Source: G963676655 sp963676655
GTDB taxonomy: Bacteria > Verrucomicrobiota > Lentisphaeria > Victivallales > Victivallaceae
Length of the DNA stretch: 64,000 bases
Direction: 5' to 3'
NCBI GenBank assembly: GCA_963676655.2
Contig: CAXXKX010000003.1
Location: 4,216,001 to 4,280,000, forward strand
In this document: positions 15,945 through 24,890 of the stretch, piece after piece
Position numbering within the stretch: position 1 is the stretch's first letter
Layout: every line of letters starts with the position of its first letter
Notes under the pieces: model-generated
Seen by the model: the letters and a program-made list of their open reading frames with translations, nothing else
Told to the model about the DNA's origin: nothing
Database searches by the model: none
Program-made: the position numbers and the translations under genes

Positions 15945-18218
15945 TTATTGAATGATCTCGAGGAGCTGATCTTTTGTATAGGGTTTGGCGATGAATGCGT
16001 CGAAGCCATATTGAATATATTGTTCTTTTTCCAGAATGTTAGCGGTTTGGGCGATGAATTTTATATTCCGGTCGGGATATCTGTTCTTCAACCAGGCGAG
16101 GCATTCGAACCCGTCCGCGTGCGGTATTGCAATGTCCAGCAGAAAAATATCGTAGGGAGTGTCGAAACATGCCTGTTTCATTTCTTCAAAAGAAGTTGTA
16201 ATTTTGAAATTGATATGGGCCGAAGATAAAATATTCTTGAGATATTTTATGCTGTATTCGTCGTCCTCAACCACCAGAACGCTTGGCTCTTTTCCGGTTT
16301 GCGTTCCCCTGACAGCCGCAATTTTTTCAATTCCTGTTTGTTCAGTCCCCGGCTGACTGTCTGGCGGCGTTAGCTTCAGTCCCAGTTGTGATTTTAAAAT
16401 GGCGTAAATATCCGTGCTTTTAAATGGTTTACTTAAGACCGCATTGAATCCGTAATTCAGAATTTCCGATTTTTCATGCTCGAATGCGGATGCGGTCATG
16501 GCAATTATCTTGACATCTTTGCTGCTTTCATTTTGCCGAAGTCGTTTTACAACTTCCGGTCCGCCGGCTTCCGGCAGTCGCAGCGACAGCCATATCAGTT
16601 GCGGAGTCCAGCGGGAACAAAGCTCAATCAATTTATCCCCGTCAGATACCTCGCGCAGCTCAAATCCGAATAGATCTAGTATGTGATGCAGCAATAGACG
16701 GTGTTCGGTATTGTCATCCGCGATGAGCAGACGGATGCGCTGCTGTTCCTGTCCTGACCCGGTCATTGATTGGACCGCTCCTTTTTCGATGTCCGTCTTC
16801 GGAGAGGATAAGACTTCGACCGGCAGTTCAAAGTAAAAAATTGCCCCATGCTCCAGAATGCTGGAGAATCCGATACGGCCGCCCATCAGTTCGACGAATT
16901 CTTTACAAATTGCCAAACCCAATCCGGTCCCGGATGAGGTGTGAGATACTTCTCCAGCCTGATGAAAAGGTTTGAAAACATCTTTCTGGTCATGTTCACT
17001 AATGCCGACGCCGGTGTCCTCTACTTCGCAATATAGGATTATGCAACCTGATTTCGGATGTTTTTTGTGCATTATCCTTAATGAGATTTCTCCCTGTTTT
17101 GTATATTTTATTGCGTTTGAAATCAGATTTAGCATAATCTGTTGCAGTTTACTGGAATCGGTAATGATTCTATCCGGCAGGCCGGGTTCAATTTGAGCAT
17201 ACAGATCGAGACCTTTCTCCAAGGCTTTAATACTCATCAGATTTTCTACTTCGGTAACCAGTCGGCGTATTTCCACAATATTTTTATCCTGCGTCATTTG
17301 CCCCGCCTCAATTTTCGAGATGTCCAGAACACTGTTGATCAGCGACAGCAGATGTTCGCTGCTGTGTGAAATGATTTCAAGGTACTTTTGCTGATCCCCG
17401 GTCAATCCGGATTCGTGCTGCATGAGGTCGGTGAAGCCGATGATCGAATTAAGCGGAGTCCTTAATTCATGGCTCATGTTTGCGAGAAAGTTGCTTTTAG
17501 CTCGATTTGCCGCTTCCGCCTGATTTTTTGCCTGACGTAAAATTTCTTCATGCCGGATGACTTTTTTTACCATCGGCCGGAAAATTACCATTGCTTCCGA
17601 AACTAGTAATGCCAACAGCATCAACCATACAATGGTTTCCAGCATTTTTATTTTTGCGATGGCTGCTTCTCCTTCAAGCTGGTATTGGTTTGCCAGTTTA
17701 TCCAAAGCAAGCAACAGTCGGTTCTGACCGATGTCCAGCAGTTTTAGTAATAATTCATTTTTTGCGGCCAGTGAATTCCCATGGTTATTTGACAAGGTTT
17801 TGGCATACGAAAGAAACTTCCTGATGTGCTGGTCCGCTTCATAAGGCGGCATGAAATAGTAAGACGCGATTTCCCTTGACATGTTTCCGGGCAGGTTCAT
17901 TTCTTTTGAACCTTTGAGAAGACCGTTGTGCGATTTTTCCATCAAATTAATAGCCGCTTGAAGCCTTTCCCGTATTTTGGCCGCTTCTCCGGGGCTTTTA
18001 GTGTGGGTCAGTGTTTGAGCCAGCAGGGATATTCTCTGAGTGAGCATTCCTTGACGGCAGCTGACATTAACGATGGCGGCGGTATTTTCCTGTTCGGAAA
18101 TAACCAGTATCAGGGCAAGATACGAAAAGGTCACCAGAGCGGCAATGAAAGTCAATGCCGCGATATAGGGTGCTGTCAGAGTTCTGAAAACAGCTTTATC
18201 TTTTATCCGGTTTGCCAT
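15945..18218 (-). CDS. Hybrid sensor histidine kinase with two receiver domains
   Basis: A 757-residue membrane kinase. A first TM helix lies at about residues 17-41. A periplasmic PilJ-type sensor region (VSCRQGMLTQRISLLAQ) extends to a second TM at about 194-213. HisKA follows with SHELRTPLNSIIGF (phospho-His at H250), then HATPase with NLISNAIKYT and SSGTGLGLAI. Receiver 1 (about 495-605) keeps ADDN and the C-terminal Lys, but has Ser545 where the phospho-Asp should be (LIWLSLRLPE), so it is probably a pseudo-receiver. Receiver 2 (645-757) is canonical with D695 in FLLDIAIPHADG. There is no HPt domain or output regulator nearby. A fragment of a paralog lies just downstream at 15701-15780. 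Confidence 0.93.
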   Translation of the reverse strand: MANRIKDKAVFRTLTAPYIAALTFIAALVTFSYLALILVISEQENTAAIVNVSCRQGMLTQRISLLAQTLTHTKSPGEAAKIRERLQAAINLMEKSHNGLLKGSKEMNLPGNMSREIASYYFMPPYEADQHIRKFLSYAKTLSNNHGNSLAAKNELLLKLLDIGQNRLLLALDKLANQYQLEGEAAIAKIKMLETIVWLMLLALLVSEAMVIFRPMVKKVIRHEEILRQAKNQAEAANRAKSNFLANMSHELRTPLNSIIGFTDLMQHESGLTGDQQKYLEIISHSSEHLLSLINSVLDISKIEAGQMTQDKNIVEIRRLVTEVENLMSIKALEKGLDLYAQIEPGLPDRIITDSSKLQQIMLNLISNAIKYTKQGEISLRIMHKKHPKSGCIILYCEVEDTGVGISEHDQKDVFKPFHQAGEVSHTSSGTGLGLAICKEFVELMGGRIGFSSILEHGAIFYFELPVEVLSSPKTDIEKGAVQSMTGSGQEQQRIRLLIADDNTEHRLLLHHILDLFGFELREVSDGDKLIELCSRWTPQLIWLSLRLPEAGGPEVVKRLRQNESSKDVKIIAMTASAFEHEKSEILNYGFNAVLSKPFKSTDIYAILKSQLGLKLTPPDSQPGTEQTGIEKIAAVRGTQTGKEPSVLVVEDDEYSIKYLKNILSSAHINFKITTSFEEMKQACFDTPYDIFLLDIAIPHADGFECLAWLKNRYPDRNIKFIAQTANILEKEQYIQYGFDAFIAKPYTKDQLLEIIQ

Positions 18219-18313
18219 GTCAATCCGTAACTAATTTCTCAAATCACACGGATAACGCGAACTTACTGATATCGGTTCAGGGCTGTAAAACCGGTATTAG
18301 TTGAATGAATTTT

Positions 18314-18802
18314 TTATTCTTTGAGTGGAACGATCAGTACGCCGCACTCAGCATCTTTCAAAATGTCTTCGCAAGTACTGCCAACCAGTAGCTTATGGAG
18401 TTCACCGTGTCCTTTCGAACCCAATACGATCAGGTCAATCGATAATTCTTCGGCTTTTTTCAGGATTACTTCTTCCGGATTGCCTTCAAGCAGAAGGGAC
18501 GTGGCGTTAATTCCGTCCGCCTTGAATTTAGCTGAGAGCGATTTTAATATTTTATGTTCATTTTTGAACTTTTCCGCACTCAATTTACGATCAGAAATCA
18601 TATCATTCGGGTATTCGGAATATTGCTGGATCATTCCGTAATAATCATAATTTTCCATTACAACCTGTGGAATTGCACTTTCCATCGAGGTTGCGTGGAT
18701 GATCCAGAGTTTTGCATTCATGCCCTTTGCCAGTTCGGCGGCCAGGTCCAGGACGCTGTCAGAACTGTTCGAGAAGTCAATTGCTGCTATGATATTTTTC
18801 AT
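18314..18802 (-). CDS. Universal stress protein (UspA family)
   Basis: A 162-residue cytoplasmic protein with the Usp alpha/beta fold: IIAAIDFSNSSDSVLDLAAELA at the N-terminus, VLGSKGHGELHKLLVGSTCEDIL near the C-terminus, and a final LIVPL strand. The G-x2-G-x9-G(S/T) pattern in the second segment is the ATP-binding type of UspA. It lies about 95 bp downstream of the hybrid kinase start on the same strand, with no sign of translational coupling. The cellular role is general stress survival, inferred from the family. Confidence 0.92.
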   Translation of the reverse strand: MKNIIAAIDFSNSSDSVLDLAAELAKGMNAKLWIIHATSMESAIPQVVMENYDYYGMIQQYSEYPNDMISDRKLSAEKFKNEHKILKSLSAKFKADGINATSLLLEGNPEEVILKKAEELSIDLIVLGSKGHGELHKLLVGSTCEDILKDAECGVLIVPLKE

Positions 18803-18997
18803 TTTAAGCCTCCATCCTTATATAATTTAAGTTCCTGTAATGAATATAATACATATTTCTCAACTTCGCAAGTGGTGGAGTATTTATTTCGTTTCACCGA
18901 CTATCATCCGGTAAACATTTTGTGAAATTTGCATTTGTCCATGACAACATTTATATTTTACATATAGTAGGATCGAACCATTCAAAAGAGGATAATA

Positions 18998-19801
18998 ATG
19001 AAAAATTTTGTTCGTAAAATATTATTGGCTGCATGTGTCGCATTATCGGTTATGGTGATTACCGGCTGTGCTACCGTGCCTTACTCGGGGCGCACCCGCA
19101 CTATGCTGGCTGTCTCACCGGCGGAGGAACAACGAATCGGGCGGGACGCCTGGGCACAGATCAAGGCTAAAGAAAAAATTTCCACTAACAGAAAGTATAA
19201 TGAGGCCCTGCAGCGTGTCGGCAAAAATTTGGCGAGCGTGATCAAGGAGCCAGGCTTTGACTGGGAATTTGTGGTTTTTGACTCTGCTACTCCAAACGCG
19301 TTTTGTCTGCCAGGTGGAAAAGTCGCAGTCTACAGTGCTTTGTTCAAGTACACTGCCAACGACGCTGAACTCGCATCCGTTGTCGGACATGAAATTGCTC
19401 ATGCGGTTGCCCGTCATGGAGCGGAACGCTTGACTCATTCGATGGGCTTGCAGATTATCGGCAAGGCGATCGAGCTGGGTACGGAGAATAACCAGCAAAT
19501 AATGGCCGCATACGGAGTGGCCTCAAATGTCGGAGCGATGCTGCCGTATAGCCGTACCCATGAGTACGAAGCCGATTACCTTGGATTGATATTTCTGGCT
19601 CAAGCCGGATATTCGCCTCAAGCTGCACTGAAATTCTGGGATAAGTTCGGAAAACTTTCGCAGATAAATGCGCTGCAGGAATTTTTCTCGACTCATCCGG
19701 CCGGAGATAACCGGATTGAACGATTGCGGGAAAAATTACCGCAAGCGGAGGAATACTATAAAGACGCTCAAGTGAAAAGAGGATTGGGACAACGTTATTG
19801 A
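18998..19801 (+). CDS. M48-family zinc metalloprotease lipoprotein
   Basis: A 267-residue protein. The N-terminus has a lipoprotein signal with lipobox VITGC (Cys24), so it should be anchored in a membrane facing the periplasm. The active site is VVGHEIAHAVARHG (H131, E132, H135), with the third ligand in EYEADYLGL (E191, D193). This is the compact LoiP/YcaL/BepA-N type without TPR repeats. The likely role is quality control of outer-membrane proteins. AGAGGA lies 7 bp before the ATG. The pcm gene follows 79 bp downstream in the same direction. Confidence 0.92.
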   Translation: MKNFVRKILLAACVALSVMVITGCATVPYSGRTRTMLAVSPAEEQRIGRDAWAQIKAKEKISTNRKYNEALQRVGKNLASVIKEPGFDWEFVVFDSATPNAFCLPGGKVAVYSALFKYTANDAELASVVGHEIAHAVARHGAERLTHSMGLQIIGKAIELGTENNQQIMAAYGVASNVGAMLPYSRTHEYEADYLGLIFLAQAGYSPQAALKFWDKFGKLSQINALQEFFSTHPAGDNRIERLREKLPQAEEYYKDAQVKRGLGQRY

Positions 19802-19880
19802 TCGGATGTTGAACATTCAGCACTCAGTATTGAATCTCGAAAATTGTATGACCGGTTTTTCACAAAGCTGAAAGAAAAAA

Positions 19881-20519
19881 ATGCTGGAAGAACGGGAAAA
19901 TATGGTCCGCTATCAGATTGCAGGGCGCGGGGTTTCTGATCCCGTTGTTCTGGATGCTATGCGAAAAGTCGAGCGTCACCGGTTAGTACCTGAACACCTG
20001 GCCCATTGTGCATATGAAGATTTTCCTTTACCGATCGGAAAAAGACAAACTATTTCTCAACCGTATATAGTAGGTTTGATGACCGAACTGTTGCGACCGG
20101 GACTGCTGGACCGGATTTTGGAAATTGGTACCGGTTCCGGTTATCAGGCCGCGGTGTTGGCGGAGATAGTTAAAGAGGTTTATACGGTTGAAATTGTTCC
20201 GGAACTGGCGGCGGCGGCGCGTGAAAAACTGACTGAAATGGGATATGTCAATATCCATTTCCGCAATGACGACGGCGGCACCGGCTGGTCGGAAGCGGGA
20301 CCGTTTGACGGAATAATTGTTACTGCCGCCGCAAGGGTAGTTCCCAAAATGCTGATAGAACAGCTTAAAGTTGGAGGAAGAATGGTAATTCCCTGCGGTG
20401 ATGCCGATGCTGTTCAAAATCTGAATGTCATCGTTAAAACACCAAAAGGCACCGAGCTCATTCCCAATATTTCGGTCAGGTTTGTTCCCATGATCGGAGC
20501 CAGTCAAGATCTTATTTAA
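19881..20519 (+). CDS. pcm: Protein-L-isoaspartate O-methyltransferase
   Basis: A 212-residue SAM-dependent methyltransferase with the PCMT pattern: MVRYQIAGRGVSDPVVLDAM, RHRLVPEHLAHCAYEDFPLPIG, then KRQTISQPYIVGLM and the SAM loop ILEIGTGSGYQAAVLAEI. It repairs isoaspartyl residues in aged proteins using SAM. Length and motif order match bacterial Pcm. It is on the same strand as the M48 protease, which may also serve protein repair. It ends 13 bp before the convergent RAYT transposase gene. Confidence 0.95.
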   Translation: MLEERENMVRYQIAGRGVSDPVVLDAMRKVERHRLVPEHLAHCAYEDFPLPIGKRQTISQPYIVGLMTELLRPGLLDRILEIGTGSGYQAAVLAEIVKEVYTVEIVPELAAAAREKLTEMGYVNIHFRNDDGGTGWSEAGPFDGIIVTAAARVVPKMLIEQLKVGGRMVIPCGDADAVQNLNVIVKTPKGTELIPNISVRFVPMIGASQDLI

Positions 20520-20532
20520 AAGATTTGCTTTG

Positions 20533-21516
20533 TTAAGTCTGTAATTTTCTGAAGCAGTAGATCACTGCTCCGGCGGGGCCGAGGCCGCGGCTTAGTTGTT
20601 TTTTGTTGACTCGAGCTGGATTGTCGAATTTTGCACCCATTTCACGGATGAATAGTTTTGAACCGAGAATCGCTCCATCACTGAAGTGGCGGGTGCGTCG
20701 CAGAAAATGGATCGGCATTGATTCTCTGCGTTTGGCTAGTTCCTGCGCCTCAAATATCTCCTCACTCGAGGCTCCGCTCTCTGCCGCGACGATGCGAACA
20801 AGTTCACTGCGAAAATAGCTGAATAGGTCATTATCGCTCCATTCCGAGGTGTCACGATGCCAGATATTTTCTTTGAGGTGCTTGACGAAATTTGCGTGAA
20901 ACATGTGTTTTCCAGTGCCGCAATAACGTCCCCAGGTCGTAAAATTGTAGTCGGCGGGATTGGTCGTTAGTCCGGCGCGGACGGGATTCAATTCGACATA
21001 TAAAACACACGCTTCAAGAGAGTTGCGACTGTCGAGAATGACGCTTTTGAATTTGTTAGCCCAGAGTTTGCCGATGCGGTCACGGGATTGGTTGTAGACT
21101 ACGGTGAAACGTTGTTGGAAGGCGCGCATGAAATAGCTTATGTCGATCATTTTGAAGCCGACTTCTCGACATGTTTCAGGATTGGCCGGGTTTATTTTTG
21201 GCATCTGCTTTGGCGCGTAAGTATACTTGTCTAACATACTGCTATAGTAATTGTTATGTCGTCTGGCAATGTCTTCAATCGACGGCAGTTCGTCCGGTCC
21301 GGGAGCGTAAACTACCACATGGAAATGGTTGCCCATCCAGGCGGCTGAAATCACCTCGATCAAGAAATATTCGCAAAGATTTTGCAGCAGCCGAAAGCCG
21401 TATTCCATATCGACCCGATTAAACGGTTTTTCGCCTCTGCAGCCGGCGGTCCGGTTCATCAGATGGTAATAGCAGCCTTCTCCTTTCACTTTCATGCGTG
21501 TTCCGCGTCCTGACAT
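20533..21516 (-). CDS. RAYT/REP-associated tyrosine transposase (IS200/IS605-like Y1_Tnp)
   Basis: A 327-residue protein with the HUH motif in AAWMGNHFHVVVYAP and a catalytic tyrosine candidate in QRFTVVYNQSRDRIGKLW. These are followed by KFKSVILDS and the LEACVLYVELNPVRAGL segment typical of RAYTs. The C-terminal 110 residues form the extra domain often seen in this subfamily. RAYTs cut and join single-stranded REP hairpins and are usually single-copy, domesticated genes. A strong AAGGAGG precedes the ATG. No convincing REP hairpins are seen directly beside it, but the 198-bp palindromic element at 45815-46012 is a conceivable substrate. Confidence 0.88.
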   Translation of the reverse strand: MSGRGTRMKVKGEGCYYHLMNRTAGCRGEKPFNRVDMEYGFRLLQNLCEYFLIEVISAAWMGNHFHVVVYAPGPDELPSIEDIARRHNNYYSSMLDKYTYAPKQMPKINPANPETCREVGFKMIDISYFMRAFQQRFTVVYNQSRDRIGKLWANKFKSVILDSRNSLEACVLYVELNPVRAGLTTNPADYNFTTWGRYCGTGKHMFHANFVKHLKENIWHRDTSEWSDNDLFSYFRSELVRIVAAESGASSEEIFEAQELAKRRESMPIHFLRRTRHFSDGAILGSKLFIREMGAKFDNPARVNKKQLSRGLGPAGAVIYCFRKLQT

Positions 21517-21734
21517 GATTATTCCTCCTTGGTTGACTGGTTTGATGTTAATATAATGGTTGGAAACGGTTTTGTCAAGTTTAAGTATTATGTGATTTAA
21601 TTAAATTGTATAATAAGTTAATTGTTAATGATATGTGAGTTTGTAACGGTAGTGCGTTTTTTCTGAAATTGAAGATTCTCTAATTATAAATGACTTGTTT
21701 TAATATTTTTTATTTTAAGAGTATTAAAATCTAT

Positions 21735-21770
21735 GTTACGATGTATTGTAACTCAATTACTTTTGTAACG
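21735..21770 (+). promoter_or_regulatory. GTTAC/GTAAC inverted repeat upstream of the Gfo/Idh gene
   Basis: GTTACGATGTATTGTAAC (21735-21752) is an inverted repeat with an 8-bp spacer. Another GTAACG half-site lies at 21765-21770, and a further TTGTAACGG at 21642-21650. The cluster lies 20-55 bp before the oxidoreductase start at 21790, a plausible operator site. The remaining 21517-21733 is AT-rich without a gene. Confidence 0.4.
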
Positions 21771-21789
21771 ACGAATTGATTAAATAATT

Positions 21790-22695
21790 ATGGAGAACGA
21801 TATGCTGAAAATAGGCTTTATTGATTTGGATACGTCCCATCCGCGCAGTTTTGCCAAACGGCTTAATGCAATGCCGGATGTCCAGGTGACCGGAGTATTT
21901 GATCGAGGGCGGGTTAAAGGAGCCGACGAAACGGCCGGATTTTCGGCTGAATACGGAATTGAAATTTACGGAACAGCGCTTGAATTGGCCAGGAATTCCG
22001 ATGGAGTGATGGTGCTTTCCGCTGATTGGGAAACTCATTTTGACGATGTGATGACATGCCTTGAAGTCGGGACTGCCTGTTATTGCGATAAGCCGGTATT
22101 TGGTTCGCGCGATGAGATATCACAATTTCTGGAAGCGGCGCAAACTGCGGAATCGCTTTTTATGGGGGGCTCCGGCTGGCGCTGGAATGCGATTACCAGT
22201 GAATTTTATAATCAGACTTCAACCTCTGATATTAAAGACGTACTGATGATCGGGCAGAATGAACGCTTCTATTACGGCATCCACGCTATTGACTGGCTGC
22301 TGGGGCTTTTAGGTCCGGGCTTTGAATGGGTAAAGCATGAAGTGGCAGGTCCGGGAATGAATGTCTTCAGTTTGATGCATCGCCGCGGCTGCGTCGTCAG
22401 GACGTTATTGGAAACGTCGCCAAAGGTCGGTCGTCGCTGCTGGCTCAATGTTGATGGAGAAGAGCATTTTATCAGTCTGGACATAGACTCGATCCATGAT
22501 GGAATCTGTGGAAATTTTATTAAAATGCTGCAAACCGGGGTCCAACCGGCGCCAGATGCAGATTATCTGGAAGCTTCTCTGGTGATGCTGGCGCTCGAAG
22601 AAGCTATTGAAACGGGTAATCAGATCAATATTGCTGAAGCGTCAAAAGTGCAATCTATCAGCAGTCGTGATTTCATGATAGATTATTGTAAATGA
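21790..22695 (+). CDS. Gfo/Idh/MocA-family oxidoreductase
   Basis: A 301-residue protein. The N-terminal Rossmann segment LKIGFIDLDTSHPRSFAKRL replaces the usual GxGxxG pattern with a DxDTSHP variant, seen in a subgroup of this family. CDKPVFGS (corresponding to the conserved EKP/DKP motif) follows at about residue 97. The C-terminal beta domain is shorter than usual. It would oxidise or reduce a sugar or cyclitol with NAD(P). There is no signal peptide. It is convergent with the URO-D-like gene and preceded by a palindromic motif. Confidence 0.78.
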   Translation: MENDMLKIGFIDLDTSHPRSFAKRLNAMPDVQVTGVFDRGRVKGADETAGFSAEYGIEIYGTALELARNSDGVMVLSADWETHFDDVMTCLEVGTACYCDKPVFGSRDEISQFLEAAQTAESLFMGGSGWRWNAITSEFYNQTSTSDIKDVLMIGQNERFYYGIHAIDWLLGLLGPGFEWVKHEVAGPGMNVFSLMHRRGCVVRTLLETSPKVGRRCWLNVDGEEHFISLDIDSIHDGICGNFIKMLQTGVQPAPDADYLEASLVMLALEEAIETGNQINIAEASKVQSISSRDFMIDYCK

Positions 22696-22707
22696 CATCT
22701 TGGTAAA

Positions 22708-23727
22708 TTAATTGTGAATGAAGCCAGGCTGGCTTTTCAGTTCATTGATAAACGTCAGCATATTTTCAAGCGGAACATCACCTTCGACGGCGTGGGCCGG
22801 GGCGAAAATATAATTGCCGGACATTCCGGCCGCAATCAGTTTCCGGGTTTCTCTGCGTACGTCCTCAACCGAGCCGTATGGCAAGGTTTGCTGGGTGGAC
22901 AGGCCGCCATGAAATGACAATTTACCTTTGTATTGATTCATCAGCGAATATGTGTCCATGACTTCAGGCTGAAACGGGTTGAAGCAGTCAAGGCCGATCG
23001 TGACCAGGCTGTCGAAGAGCTCGTCAACGTCGCCGCAGGAATGGATCATCACATATTTTCCCGCGTCTTTAACCACTTTGTACATGCGTTTTAGTTCGGG
23101 GTAGATAAATTCGTACCACAACTCCGGTCCCATGATCAAACCGTGCTGCTGTCCCCAGTCATCGCCGAAATAGATAGCGTCAATGTCGTATGTCAGGGCT
23201 TTTTCAACCTGGGCGATATTATAATCGGCGATACTCCTGAACAATTGGCGGACAAAATCCGGGTTAACCACCATGTCCATCAGTAATGCTTCCATGCCGC
23301 GCAGGGTCCAGGCTCTTTCATAGAGTGAAAAACCAATTGAGTATATCCTGAAAAGATCTTTGCCACGGGCAAGTTTATCTTCCGCTCCGTTGAAGAACAA
23401 ATCACCGTGCGGATCAGGAAATTTATATCCGGTCAGAGTCGGTTCCAACAGAACCTGGCCCTCGACGACTCCAATGTCCTTGTCTTCAGAGCGGTCCCAG
23501 ACAACACCAAAGTAGTCACGGTAGCGTTCGTTGCCGATATCCTGAAAAAAGCCGATGCCGTTGCCAAGTCCCAGAAAATGGTTTTCAAGTTGAGATTCGA
23601 GCTTTTCCGCGCTACCGTAGTGGGCTATCAGTTTTTCTTTGGCTTCAAGCGTAAAACCCAGATTCCACGGAACATAAGGCACCGGTTTGCTCTCAAGTGC
23701 CATTTTTACTACGTCTCTCTTTGTCAT
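22708..23727 (-). CDS. Uroporphyrinogen decarboxylase-superfamily protein (methyltransferase-like)
   Basis: A 339-residue protein when started at 23727, where CAGGAG sits 7 bp before the ATG; longer starts have no RBS. It has the URO-D barrel with MTKRDVVKMAL at the N-terminus, IYFGDDWGQQHGLIMGPELW, and a MIHSCGDVDELFDSL segment. The HSCG motif corresponds to the Zn-binding HxCG of corrinoid-dependent methyltransferases (MtaA/CmuA type). True heme-pathway HemE lacks this motif, so HemE is unlikely. It is divergent from the PocR-AraC regulator, which probably controls it. The substrate is unknown; demethylation or sugar-derived methyl transfer are options. Confidence 0.82.
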   Translation of the reverse strand: MTKRDVVKMALESKPVPYVPWNLGFTLEAKEKLIAHYGSAEKLESQLENHFLGLGNGIGFFQDIGNERYRDYFGVVWDRSEDKDIGVVEGQVLLEPTLTGYKFPDPHGDLFFNGAEDKLARGKDLFRIYSIGFSLYERAWTLRGMEALLMDMVVNPDFVRQLFRSIADYNIAQVEKALTYDIDAIYFGDDWGQQHGLIMGPELWYEFIYPELKRMYKVVKDAGKYVMIHSCGDVDELFDSLVTIGLDCFNPFQPEVMDTYSLMNQYKGKLSFHGGLSTQQTLPYGSVEDVRRETRKLIAAGMSGNYIFAPAHAVEGDVPLENMLTFINELKSQPGFIHN

Positions 23728-23863
23728 GTTAAATCTCCTGCTCGTTTTATTCCTGATACTTTCCAAATGACAAAAGTAATATATAACCTCAAGTATCGGA
23801 TTGTTATGGATTATTTTGCCGAACACTTGTACTTTCAGGCATTTTGTATTATATTTATACATT

Positions 23864-24709
23864 ATGCTGGATTATCAAAAAAATAACTGTCAGATCATTT
23901 TCAGTCGTTACCTGCAGGAGGCGCTGGACCATTTTTCCGCCTGCTTTGGAATCCGGATAGCCTTTTTCAATACTCTCGGGCAGGAGTTGAAAGTGGGAAT
24001 GCAGCAGGGCGCGTGTGAATATTGCCGGAAAGTACGAGGAGAACTTGGTCTGGTCGAACGTTGCCTGCAAGGCGACCGCGACCGGATGGCGGAAGCTGAG
24101 AAATGTCGGCGCAGCATTAATTATCGCTGTCATGCCGGATTACGGGAGGTGGTCAAACCGGTCTATCTGAATGATTTGCTGATCGGTTATATAATGATGG
24201 GACAGATCAGAGATAGCTATATGCCGTCGAATACCATTCTTGCACAATGGATCAAGGCAGGCGGACTTGAGGCAGATTTGAAGAAGAGTTTTTTAGCCGT
24301 TCCGTATATTGAACCGGCGAAAATCGAACACATTGTTGGCATATTTGAGGCTTTGGTTGAAAATACGGTTGCTAGAAATGCCTACAAACTTGAAGATGAG
24401 GAACCGATGTTCAGGTTGAAAAACTATTTATTGCAGCATATAGACCGCAATGTGCCACTTGCGGAGGCCGCCGCGTCTTTGAATTGGAGTAAATCCAAGC
24501 TTACCCATACAATGAAGTTGAAAACCGGTCTTTCATTTAAAAAAATGCAGTTGGAGATGAAAATAGCTTACGCCGAACAACTCATCCGTGCAGGAGTAGA
24601 GAACGTTGCTGAAGCCGGTTATGCGGTCGGGTTTCATGATCCGGGATATTTTTCCCGTATCTATAAAAAGTATCGCGGCAAACCGCCGGTCAGCATTAAA
24701 AAAGACTAA
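23864..24709 (+). CDS. PocR-domain AraC-type transcriptional activator
   Basis: A 281-residue protein when started at ATG 23864. The N-terminal 165 residues form a PocR sensory domain: the cysteine-rich ACEYCRKVRGELGLVERC, then RRSINYRCHAGLREVVKPVY and LIGYIMMGQIR. The C-terminal 90 residues are an AraC HTH pair, ending AVGFHDPGYFSRIYKKYRGKPP. PocR domains sense small diols and other hydrocarbon-derived ligands and may use a metal or Fe-S site formed by the cysteines. It is divergent from the URO-D-like gene across a 136-bp shared promoter region, a classic activator-target arrangement. Confidence 0.86.
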   Translation: MLDYQKNNCQIIFSRYLQEALDHFSACFGIRIAFFNTLGQELKVGMQQGACEYCRKVRGELGLVERCLQGDRDRMAEAEKCRRSINYRCHAGLREVVKPVYLNDLLIGYIMMGQIRDSYMPSNTILAQWIKAGGLEADLKKSFLAVPYIEPAKIEHIVGIFEALVENTVARNAYKLEDEEPMFRLKNYLLQHIDRNVPLAEAAASLNWSKSKLTHTMKLKTGLSFKKMQLEMKIAYAEQLIRAGVENVAEAGYAVGFHDPGYFSRIYKKYRGKPPVSIKKD

Positions 24710-24842
24710 AGTAGGGAAAGTTATTAATCGTATATCTCTTTTAGGTGAATGTGTAATTGTTTTATTGTTAGTTTTTTGCGATTTTTTAATAAATCACATA
24801 ATACATTTTCATAATACATTTTAATGATAATCTGAAATAAAA

Positions 24843-24865
24843 ACGGGAGCTTATAAAGCTCCCGT
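24843..24865 (-). terminator. Rho-independent terminator after the 24891 gene
   Basis: ACGGGAGCTT (24843-24852) pairs perfectly with AAGCTCCCGT (24856-24865) around a 3-nt loop. T-rich sequence flanks it on the minus strand. It lies 25 bp beyond the stop at 24891. Confidence 0.88.
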
Positions 24866-24890
24866 AAAAAGTAACGTCACATGCAACTGA

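Noticed and set aside
23801..24709. Longer start for the PocR-AraC protein
   Set aside because: The 21 extra residues come from AT-rich promoter DNA; the ATG at 23864 fits the PocR start better.
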